Of a DNA stretch of 39,147 nt, positions 17,375 to 25,172 are shown one piece after another (position 1 is the stretch's first letter; every line of letters begins with the position of its first letter). This DNA is from Methanosphaera stadtmanae. GTDB taxonomy: Archaea > Methanobacteriota > Methanobacteria > Methanobacteriales > Methanobacteriaceae. Made by a program: the position numbers and the translations under genes. The DNA is taken from NCBI GenBank assembly GCA_015062815.1, contig SUTP01000006.1, positions 1 through 39,147 on the forward strand, read 5' to 3'. The notes beneath the pieces are model-generated. The model saw nothing but the letters and a program-made list of their open reading frames with translations, did no database searches and was not told the origin of the DNA.

Positions 17375-17429
17375 AAAATCACCATTAGAGTATTCCTAAT
17401 ATTTTAAATAATTATATTCAAATACCTGG

Positions 17430-18764
17430 TTATCCGAAAGGTTTAAAAATTACAATAATTAGTATTATAAATACAATTAGAGCCATTAATAGACACACAC
17501 AGCTTTGTGTTTGCTTTTTTTCATTCAACTTTTTTTGTTCTTCCTGTTTTACTGCTTCTTCATACATTCTTTTTAGTTCTTCTTGTTTTCTTCTTTCTTC
17601 ATCAGATGGTACATCTTTAATCATTTCTTTTAATTTAACAGCATTTTGTTTTAGATCTTCATCTGCAGCAAAACGACTTATAAATTCTAATATTTCAACT
17701 ATTTTTTGAATTTTATTATCAGTCATTGCATTAGACAAAAGTTCTTCATTATTTAGACAACTTAGCATTTTTTGACAAACAGAATCTCTCATTTTATTCG
17801 AAATACTATTATTATAGAATAAATCCTGTGTTAATATTTTCATGAATGGTTCAACATTATTCTCATACTCTACTAGTATATCTAATTTAGTAGAACCATA
17901 TGCTGAGTTAAATTTACCGTCAAATGAATCCCCAAGATTTTTAATTGAATGTTCAAATGTTTCCAATATTTTAGAAGCTGTTCTATTAATTAGTTTTGAA
18001 TCAAAAGATGATTCTTCAGTAGCATTTATTATACCATTAATTAACCTTAAATTCCTTTCAGAAATATTACTAGACTTTGATAGGTTTTTAATTAATGAAA
18101 TATTGATATTTAATAAATCTGCAGGCAACTGCTCGAAAATTTCATCCACATATTCATTAGTTAAACGAGGATCATTCAATGAATTAACCCTTTGTTTAAC
18201 AAAATTCTTAAAATTATTAGAACCTGATAAAATAAGAGACCAATATTTTATTGCATCAGTTAGATATACTACTGCATCATAATCTTCTTTTTCAAACAGT
18301 TCTAGTGCTCTGATATGATTTATTACTGCTAAATTATGAACTGATGTTGTGTTAGTTGATTCAGTTTTAGATTGAGATTCCCAATATTTTTTAGCACTAT
18401 CATAGTCATTGTTATTTAAATATTTTATTACAAATTCTTCTAATGGTTCTTCTAATGTTTTTGGCCAAAACCAAAATATTTCATCAAGTAATCTTGTTCT
18501 AACATCGGTTAATCTGTTTCTTGCATTCTGATAATCTATATATGATGGTGCTGGAGAAACTGGTAATAATAATGTAACATTTCCCTTATCAAATACTCCT
18601 TCCAATGGATTAGTATCATCATAGGATGCATCTTTTCTTTTGAACCTTTTCTTGTATGCCTCCACCTTAGTCATACGATTATCAATTATGTTGGTTTTAT
18701 CTGTGATATTTAATCCAAAAAGTCTAAAACCATTTATTTTATATATATTCTGATTAATTTCCAT
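17430..18764 (-). CDS. Tail-anchored J-like/helical-repeat protein
   Basis: A 444-residue protein. The N-terminus (INGFRLFGLNITDKTNIIDN, then RNRLTDVRTRLLDEIFWFWP, to residue 101) resembles J-like domains found with bacterial Hsp70 clusters, where a helix ending in a Trp-rich FWFWP follows; the HPD tripeptide that defines true J-domains is missing. The middle is all helical and TPR-like. Residues 385-420 form a Lys/Glu coiled coil, and 422-441 are a single membrane span (CLLMALIVFIILIIVIF) right at the C-terminus, so the protein should be tail-anchored facing the cytoplasm. It may bring Hsp70 to the membrane (inference). GGGGTAAG precedes the ATG, which lies 15 bases after the kinase stop. 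Confidence 0.6.
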   Translation of the reverse strand: MEINQNIYKINGFRLFGLNITDKTNIIDNRMTKVEAYKKRFKRKDASYDDTNPLEGVFDKGNVTLLLPVSPAPSYIDYQNARNRLTDVRTRLLDEIFWFWPKTLEEPLEEFVIKYLNNNDYDSAKKYWESQSKTESTNTTSVHNLAVINHIRALELFEKEDYDAVVYLTDAIKYWSLILSGSNNFKNFVKQRVNSLNDPRLTNEYVDEIFEQLPADLLNINISLIKNLSKSSNISERNLRLINGIINATEESSFDSKLINRTASKILETFEHSIKNLGDSFDGKFNSAYGSTKLDILVEYENNVEPFMKILTQDLFYNNSISNKMRDSVCQKMLSCLNNEELLSNAMTDNKIQKIVEILEFISRFAADEDLKQNAVKLKEMIKDVPSDEERRKQEELKRMYEEAVKQEEQKKLNEKKQTQSCVCLLMALIVFIILIIVIFKPFG

Positions 18765-18779
18765 TTTACTTACCCCATA

Positions 18780-20441
18780 TTACATTGCTAATCCTCTTTT
18801 CCATAACGAAAGTTTTGAAGAGTATTTATCTTTCTTATTTTCATCTGCTAGTACTATAAACTCCATTAATTTAGAAGCTTTGAATATGTTTTCTATGTTA
18901 TAATTGGATTTTCTCCTTAATTTTAAGGATTCCTTCTCAATGGTATCAATATCCCTGCTTTTAAGGGTATCCAGTATAGGTTCATATTCCTTCTTAATTT
19001 CATTGTTTTTATTAATTAATTCTTCCAGTGAGTTAACTGCTTTATCTAAATCATGGTCTTTACTTAAATTTGATAAAATATCATTCCATAATATTATATA
19101 TCCTTCATATGAATCCCTAAGACTTGGAGTATATGCTATGGCTTCTTCTAATAGTGTACTTGCTAAACTGTAATTTGAATCATTTTCACTGTATACTTTA
19201 AATGCTTCATCAATAAGTTTTCTGTCTGGCATTTCATCTTTCCATAATCTAAGTCGGTATGTATATTTTTCACGAATATACATATCTGAAATAATTAATC
19301 TCTCCAGAATTTCTATAGCTTCTTTTAATTTATTTTCCTGTTTAGCTAAGGCAAATGCCCTATTTAATGATTCTTCCACAGTTTCTGAAATATCATCAGT
19401 GACAATACTTTGCATTGTTTCAACTTGATTATCATCTTGATCTGAATTATATATACTGCCTGATGATGAACTTTGAGAAGTATAAATTATTGTAGTTTCA
19501 TCTACTCCTAAATTATCCATGTAATGATTAAGTGTATCTAAAAGTTCCCCTGCATTAGCATATCTTTGCCTTGGATCCATAGATAAACATTTTACCACCA
19601 TGTCATCTATCTCCTGTGTTACTTCTGAATTATAATTACTTGGTAATTCCAATTCATTTTCCCATGGTTTTCCAGCAAACAAATCATACATATCATAATT
19701 ATCAAGTTCAAATGGGAAACGATTAGTTAATAACTGATAAAAGATAACACCTACAGCATAAATATCACTCATAGTTGAGAATTTCTTTTTATAACATTCA
19801 GGAGCCATATATAATGGAGTACCTGCAACGGATACATTAGCCATAGTAGTAGCAGTTTCTTTAGCCAGACCAAAATCTGTTATTTTAATTAATGGTTTAC
19901 CATCATCAAATTCCACCATAAGATTTTGAGGTTTTAAATCCCTGTGAATAATCTTATTGGGATCATTTGAATGTAAAACATTTAATCCTATACATATTTG
20001 TTTCATTATGTCTATTACTTCAATTATAGGCATTAATCTGTTATGATTACGAAAAGACTTCCAATATTTCCATAAATCGCCTCCGGCAACATATTCCATG
20101 ATAAAATATGCATATTTTTCTTCACGATTTCCTTTTTTTCCACCAAAATTGAAGAATCCCTGTTTATCTTGTCCAAATATTGAAATAATACCTGCATCAT
20201 GTATACTTATAACATTCTGATGTCTTATTAAAGTAGCAAGTCTTGCTTCTTCAAATATTCCCTCAACTTTAGTATTAGGCTGTAATGGTTCCTTATTTAT
20301 TTTCATGGCACGACGATCAGATAAATATTTATGTCTTGTTAAATATACATCAGCAAAACCACCAGCTCCTAAGAAGTCTTCAACAATGTATTGACCTCTA
20401 AAATATTCTTCAACCATCTGTTTAATTTTACTTTGATTCAT
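18780..20441 (-). CDS. Ser/Thr protein kinase with C-terminal helical repeats
   Basis: A 553-residue Hanks-type kinase, uncommon in methanogens. All core motifs are present: Gly loop GAGGFADVY (25-33), catalytic Lys 47 (AMKINK), HRDLKPQN (166-173), DFG (189-191), activation segment GTPLYMAPE, and the C-lobe Asp in SDIYAVGV. It should be active. A linker (310-345) is rich in Ser/Asp, a possible autophosphorylation site. Residues 350-550 are TPR-like helices. There is no membrane span. Start at the ATG at 20441 with GGTGTAT before it. The Clp gene ends 12 bases upstream, so the two are co-transcribed. Likely targets are neighbours and the FHA protein (inference). Confidence 0.92.
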   Translation of the reverse strand: MNQSKIKQMVEEYFRGQYIVEDFLGAGGFADVYLTRHKYLSDRRAMKINKEPLQPNTKVEGIFEEARLATLIRHQNVISIHDAGIISIFGQDKQGFFNFGGKKGNREEKYAYFIMEYVAGGDLWKYWKSFRNHNRLMPIIEVIDIMKQICIGLNVLHSNDPNKIIHRDLKPQNLMVEFDDGKPLIKITDFGLAKETATTMANVSVAGTPLYMAPECYKKKFSTMSDIYAVGVIFYQLLTNRFPFELDNYDMYDLFAGKPWENELELPSNYNSEVTQEIDDMVVKCLSMDPRQRYANAGELLDTLNHYMDNLGVDETTIIYTSQSSSSGSIYNSDQDDNQVETMQSIVTDDISETVEESLNRAFALAKQENKLKEAIEILERLIISDMYIREKYTYRLRLWKDEMPDRKLIDEAFKVYSENDSNYSLASTLLEEAIAYTPSLRDSYEGYIILWNDILSNLSKDHDLDKAVNSLEELINKNNEIKKEYEPILDTLKSRDIDTIEKESLKLRRKSNYNIENIFKASKLMEFIVLADENKKDKYSSKLSLWKRGLAM

Positions 20442-20453
20442 AAGATACACCCA

Positions 20454-22754
20454 TTATATAACTTTAAATTTTAACTCCTGATTACTCATTAATATTAATA
20501 TGGTATCTCCAGATTCCACATCTGCCTCTATAATCATGTCAGATATTGGGTATTCCAGTTCCTTTTCAATAGTTCTTTTAAGGTATCTTGCACCAAAATT
20601 CTCATTATAGCCTTTATTACTAAGATATTCATATGCAGATTCATCAACATCAAGTTCTATAGATTTTTCTGAATATATACGACTAGATAATTCTTTAACA
20701 TATAATTTAACTAAATCTTTTTGAGCTGATTTAGTTAATGAATTAAATAGTATTACATCATCAATTCTATTAACTAATTCAGGTCTCATAACTTGAGCTA
20801 AATTATCCAGTATTTCAAGAGTGTTCATTTGTTCATTGTGACTATGATAACCATAGGCTACATCATATTCCTGATTTTCAAGTTGAATATTTGAAGTCAT
20901 GACAAAAATACAATTTTTAGCATTTACAGTCTTTCCTTTTCCATCAGTTAAGCGTCCTTCATCAAAAGCCTGTAAAAATATGTCAAAAATCTTAGGATGA
21001 GCTTTTTCTATTTCATCTAATAGAATCATTGAATATGGATTGTTTTTAATAGCATTAGTTAAAAATCCACCCTCTTCATTTCCTTTATAACCCGGAGGTG
21101 ACCCTATTAATTTTGAAATAGAATGTTCTTCTTTATATTCAGACATGTCAACTCGTATTAATGATTTTTCACTACCAAATAAATAAGATGCTAATACTTT
21201 AGAGAAATATGTTTTACCTACACCAGTCGGACCTAAAAATAGAAATATTGCCAATGGTTTTTCTGGATTACTAATACCCACATATGACTTTTTAATTCTT
21301 TTGGTGACTTTATCAACAGCTTGATCTTGTCCTATTATCTTTGACTTTAGGTAAGATTCAAGATTTTGAGCTTTTTCTAAATTAGATGATTCATCCATAA
21401 TAGGTATTCCTGTCCATTCTGATATTATTGTTTTAACATCCTCCTGACTGACAACCGTTTCAATATTTAAGGAATTGGTAATATCTAATTTTGGTATAAG
21501 TTTACGGGAACAGGCTTCATCAATAACATCTAATGCTTTATCTGGAAGATTTCTATCTGGAATATATCTTACAGTTAAATTCACAGCAGATTCTATTGCT
21601 TCATCAGAAATTTTTACATTATGATATTCTTCATAATTTTCCTTTAAACCCTTGAGAATTATTAATGTATCCTCTGGTGATGGTTCTCCTAAAACAACTG
21701 GTTGAAATCTTCTTTCAAATGCAGGATCTGTTTCAAAATATTTTGTATATTCACTTAAAGTAGTTGCTCCTATTACTACTAAATCACCATTGGTTAATGC
21801 TGGCTTTATAATATTTGAAGCATCTAAACTTCCACCAGAAGAACCTGCACCCAATATTGTATGAATTTCATCCATAAATACAATAATATCAGGATTTTCC
21901 TTAGTTTCTTTTACAAGTTTGGTGATTTTTTCTTCAAAGTCTCCACGATACTTTGTACCTGCTATTAATGATGCAATATTTATTTCAATAATTTCCTTAT
22001 CCTTTAATAGATTTTTCATACTTCCATCAGCGATTTTAATAGCTAAACCTTTGACTAGTGCTGTTTTTCCTACCCCCGGTTCACCTATAATTAATGGATT
22101 ATTCTTTTTTTGTTTGCTTAAAGTTCTAACAACTTGCAATAATTCATCATCTCTGCCAATTACTGGAGTTAATTTACCTTCTCTAGCTAATTGTGTTAAA
22201 TTTACACCATGTTTAACTAATATACTATTTTTAGATAATTTAGAATGATTATTGTCTTGTTTTAGTTTTAAACTGTCTTTCATATCATCCAAATTCATAT
22301 TATTATCTTCAAAAAAAGTTTTTATAATATCTGATGGATTATTTATAATAGCTTTGAGCAAATGAATACAAGTAATAGTATCACAATTACTATCTTCAGC
22401 AATATTATCAGCTATATTAAAAATATCTTTACAAGATTCTGATCTTGGAATCATATTTTTATCAGATTTGTATTCTCCTTTACCTTTTAAACTACGTATA
22501 CCTCTACGTATACTAGTTGGTTCTAAGTTAAATTGGGAAAAGAAGTCATTTATTTCATCATTTTCTGAATTTATAGTATCTGCATATTCTTCATCAAAAT
22601 TGACTTTATTTTCATTGATTAAATATACAATTTTTTCAATACTACAAATTCCCATTAATAATTCATCTTCTGAAAAAAATTCCTGATTAAGATTTTTAGC
22701 TTCAGCTGAACCTAATTCCCATGCTAAATAAGAACTTTTAGATAATTTAGCCAT
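20454..22754 (-). CDS. Clp/Hsp100 double-AAA unfoldase without middle domain
   Basis: A 766-residue class I Clp ATPase. An N-terminal Clp-N-like region (1-170) precedes AAA-1 with Walker A GEPGVGKT (224-231), VFMDEIH, pore loop KYRG (268-271) and arginine finger (347-349). AAA-2 has GPTGVGKT (508-515), LLDEIEKAHP and pore loop GYKG. The linker between the two modules is only about 40 residues, so the coiled middle domain of ClpB is absent, as in ClpA. It should thread and unfold proteins. No ClpP gene is present in the window and archaea generally lack one; YDVAYGYHS occupies the place of the ClpP-binding loop. First gene of the leftward run; GAAGGT precedes its ATG. Confidence 0.93.
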   Translation of the reverse strand: MAKLSKSSYLAWELGSAEAKNLNQEFFSEDELLMGICSIEKIVYLINENKVNFDEEYADTINSENDEINDFFSQFNLEPTSIRRGIRSLKGKGEYKSDKNMIPRSESCKDIFNIADNIAEDSNCDTITCIHLLKAIINNPSDIIKTFFEDNNMNLDDMKDSLKLKQDNNHSKLSKNSILVKHGVNLTQLAREGKLTPVIGRDDELLQVVRTLSKQKKNNPLIIGEPGVGKTALVKGLAIKIADGSMKNLLKDKEIIEINIASLIAGTKYRGDFEEKITKLVKETKENPDIIVFMDEIHTILGAGSSGGSLDASNIIKPALTNGDLVVIGATTLSEYTKYFETDPAFERRFQPVVLGEPSPEDTLIILKGLKENYEEYHNVKISDEAIESAVNLTVRYIPDRNLPDKALDVIDEACSRKLIPKLDITNSLNIETVVSQEDVKTIISEWTGIPIMDESSNLEKAQNLESYLKSKIIGQDQAVDKVTKRIKKSYVGISNPEKPLAIFLFLGPTGVGKTYFSKVLASYLFGSEKSLIRVDMSEYKEEHSISKLIGSPPGYKGNEEGGFLTNAIKNNPYSMILLDEIEKAHPKIFDIFLQAFDEGRLTDGKGKTVNAKNCIFVMTSNIQLENQEYDVAYGYHSHNEQMNTLEILDNLAQVMRPELVNRIDDVILFNSLTKSAQKDLVKLYVKELSSRIYSEKSIELDVDESAYEYLSNKGYNENFGARYLKRTIEKELEYPISDMIIEADVESGDTILILMSNQELKFKVI

Positions 22755-22992
22755 CCAATACCTTCTACATAATTTAATAATTTATGTTTAAAGTTTTATT
22801 GATATTGCTTTATAACATGAATAAAGTAATTCATTTATAGAAGATATATACAATTAAATTAAAAATAAGTTTATAAGAAAGATTTAAACTAATCATTTTA
22901 TAAAATTAAGAGAAATTATTTGGAATATTAATAATCTGAGTTAAATTATATTTAAATAAGTCTTTTAATTAAACAAAAGTAGGAGGTTTAAT

Positions 22993-23385
22993 ATGAATAG
23001 TACACAAATAAATATAGCCCGCTGTGCTGGTCGAATAGTAGCAGCTGTTGTATTGAGTATTATTGCTGCATTGATTCTGGGAGCTATATCACATTTCATA
23101 TTTGGTGATTGGAATATCGCAATAATCTTTGTATTTATTCTAGTAGCTGCTTCATCAAGTGGACCTAGTATAACTGATATTGAATCAAAAAGTCTATTAA
23201 TTATTACTGGTATTATCGGTTCAATAATTGTATATTATCTAATAAGAATAATTTTACCTATGGTATTTGGTCCAGCATATGTTTTCCCATTCTCATTATT
23301 TGGATTAGGAGAATATATAACAGGTTTAATTATTACAATAATTATTGGAATATTAACTTCATTACTCGTATGGTCTTATAATTAG
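22993..23385 (+). CDS. Four-span small membrane protein
   Basis: A 130-residue, very hydrophobic protein with about four membrane segments: residues 14-38, 41-55, 66-90 and 105-127. It has short polar loops (SSGPSITDIESKS) and almost no charged residues. I do not recognise a family. A strong AGGAGG at 22981-22986 precedes the ATG. It is transcribed away from the Clp gene, sharing the 238-base promoter gap with it, and converges on the HTH-FHA gene 42 bases away. Its place inside the chaperone/kinase block suggests a linked role, perhaps as membrane partner, but nothing in the sequence proves it. Confidence 0.7.
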   Translation: MNSTQINIARCAGRIVAAVVLSIIAALILGAISHFIFGDWNIAIIFVFILVAASSSGPSITDIESKSLLIITGIIGSIIVYYLIRIILPMVFGPAYVFPFSLFGLGEYITGLIITIIIGILTSLLVWSYN

Positions 23386-23427
23386 TCTGTAATGAGTTTA
23401 AATTATTTTATTTTTTTTTAGAAACTT

Positions 23428-24207
23428 TTAATAGGAACAGAAAATAATTGCAGAGCCTCCTCCCCTTGATAACTTAAGGAAAGTATTATTTTTTAATTTA
23501 GTTACAATTCCATTCTTAATTTTTCTATTTGAAATATATGTTCCATTAGAACTATTTTCATCTAGAATACACCAGTTATTATTTTCATAAAATATTTTTA
23601 AATGAGGTTTATCCACTTTGGAAACACTATAATATTCACTGTTTAAAATAATATTTGTTTGAGAATTATCAATTTTTTTACTTGATTTCCGACCAATATG
23701 AACTATATCCTCTTTATTAAGTTTGAAAGTTTTTCCTTTATCTGAACCATTAAAAATAGTTAAAATACAATGTTTACCATCAAAATCTTTTTGATTTTCT
23801 TTGAATAAATCAAAAAAACCTATTAATTCATCTGATAAAAAGGTTATCTCTAAAAAAAAGTCTTCAAAAGCATCTACCTTTAATGCATAAACATTAACCT
23901 GTCTTGGTCCTACTTTATTAGGTATTTCTTTTTTAATTTGAATTATTTCTATTAATCCTGCATCACAAAGTTGTTTCATGTGTTGACCTAACATTTGAGG
24001 ACTGATTACAATATCATATTTATTTTTAAGAATAATATTTATTTCACGTGAATATGGATAATCATTTAAAGAATCAGCATTTTTCTGATAATCTCTTAAT
24101 ATTTCTAATATACTAAACCTGACATTATTATCTACTGCTGCCAATTTGTGAAATATTTTATTTAATTCTAAACTTCCTACAAATTCTGTTTCTTCTGTAT
24201 ATGTCAT
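23428..24207 (-). CDS. Winged-helix DNA-binding protein with FHA domain
   Basis: A 259-residue protein with two parts. Residues 15-115 form a winged helix: FHKLAAVDNNVRFSILEILR, recognition region ISPQMLGQHMKQLCDAGLIE, and a wing with PRQVNVYAL. Residues 146-259 form a forkhead-associated domain that binds phosphothreonine, with IGRK (R173), a Ser/His pair in SVSKVDKPHLKIF and SSNGTYISNRKI (N221). The fusion suits a regulator that reads the state of a Ser/Thr kinase, and such a kinase is encoded 3 kb away. It faces the block from upstream, in the same orientation. AGTGAT precedes the ATG. Likely target promoters are those in 22755-22992 (inference). Confidence 0.88.
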   Translation of the reverse strand: MTYTEETEFVGSLELNKIFHKLAAVDNNVRFSILEILRDYQKNADSLNDYPYSREINIILKNKYDIVISPQMLGQHMKQLCDAGLIEIIQIKKEIPNKVGPRQVNVYALKVDAFEDFFLEITFLSDELIGFFDLFKENQKDFDGKHCILTIFNGSDKGKTFKLNKEDIVHIGRKSSKKIDNSQTNIILNSEYYSVSKVDKPHLKIFYENNNWCILDENSSNGTYISNRKIKNGIVTKLKNNTFLKLSRGGGSAIIFCSY

Positions 24208-24683
24208 TTAAATCACTTTAAACGATTTTATCCCCATATAATTTTTTGAGTTTTTTTAAGATGTTTTATTATTCATTTACCCTATTATCCACTAAATAAA
24301 AATGATTTAAAAATTTTAAATTTATAATTAAATGTATCATGTTAAATGTATTTAAGTAGAATAAAGATAATACTTTATACTAAAATAAGTATTAGTTAAT
24401 ATTGAATTAATCATTTTCCCCCCCCCCTTTTATTTTAAAAATCATGATATATGAGAATAATTAAAAATAATTGATTTATTAGAGATTTTAGTTTATTATT
24501 TCTAGATTAATAAAAAAGTAGTGTTTTAAATTTGAAAAATAAATTTTAATTAATAAATGTTTTATAAAATTGTTGATATGTCAACTTTATATACTAGCAT
24601 ATATAAACATATATAATAGTTGATAAGTCAACATTTTATTTTTATTATAAATTATTTTATCAAATATTAAAGAGGTGAATTTT
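24208..24683. other. Divergent intergenic region with C10 tract
   Basis: About 475 bases between the leftward HTH-FHA gene and the rightward MarR operon. It contains a run of ten C at 24418-24427 in otherwise AT-rich DNA, and the two operator palindromes of the MarR gene near its right end. No gene is seen. Confidence 0.6.
24572..24632 (+). promoter_or_regulatory. MarR operon promoter flanked by twin palindromic operators
   Basis: GTTGATATGTCAAC (24572-24585) and GTTGATAAGTCAAC (24619-24632) share the arms GTTGA and TCAAC and differ by one central base. They lie 47 bases apart, centre to centre. Between them is a TATA-like ATATATAAAC at 24599-24608. Transcription would begin near the second site. 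MarR-family dimers bind such palindromes, and here they would block both TATA recognition and the polymerase. Confidence 0.75.
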
Positions 24684-25172
24684 TTGGATAGATGTATGTT
24701 AAAAAATGATGAATGGCTCAATAATAAACACATAGGCCCATTAATATCCATTATCAAACGTTCACAGACAATTTATTTAAATCATAATCTTCAAGATTAT
24801 AATTTAGGAAACGGACAAGCATTCATACTCAGAAAATTATATTCTTGTAGCCAAGATAATAAGATAAATCAGGATTTTTTTGTGAAACATTTCCAAATTG
24901 ACAAAGCATCTATTGCAAGAAGTATTAAAAAATTAGAAGAAAGAAACTATATAGAACGAAAAATTGATCCAAACAATAGACGCCAATATTTAATTTCACT
25001 AACTGATGAAGGAAAAAATATTGCTGAAGAAATTAAAAGATATGAAGAAGAATGGGAAAATTACATATACGAAAAATACCCTAATGAAAAAGAAGTACTT
25101 TTAAATAATCTAAAAGAAATGGCAATATTATCCTTAGAACTAATTGAAAAACAGGAGGAGAAAAATGAGTGA
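24684..25172 (+). CDS. MarR family transcriptional regulator
   Basis: A 162-residue MarR protein. Helical dimer arms surround a winged helix (about residues 55-100): NQDFFVKHFQIDKASIARSI, KKLEERNYIERK, wing PNNRRQYLISLTDEG. Members usually repress exporter genes and let go when a drug or phenolic ligand binds. I choose the TTG at 24684, because AGGTGA at 24673-24678 sits five bases before it. GTG at 24675 lies inside that site, and the ATG at 24696 is too far away. It overlaps the exporter gene by 8 bases, so the two are translationally coupled. Two palindromes upstream are probable operators. Confidence 0.88.
   Translation: MDRCMLKNDEWLNNKHIGPLISIIKRSQTIYLNHNLQDYNLGNGQAFILRKLYSCSQDNKINQDFFVKHFQIDKASIARSIKKLEERNYIERKIDPNNRRQYLISLTDEGKNIAEEIKRYEEEWENYIYEKYPNEKEVLLNNLKEMAILSLELIEKQEEKNE

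Noticed and set aside
17842-18282. 146-codon rightward open frame
   Set aside because: Antisense to the J-like protein gene, with no promoter or ribosome site of its own.
11306-24207. Prophage or conjugative origin for the chaperone/kinase block
   Set aside because: No integrase, portal, terminase, relaxase, tRNA attachment site or flanking repeats were seen, and base composition matches the surroundings.
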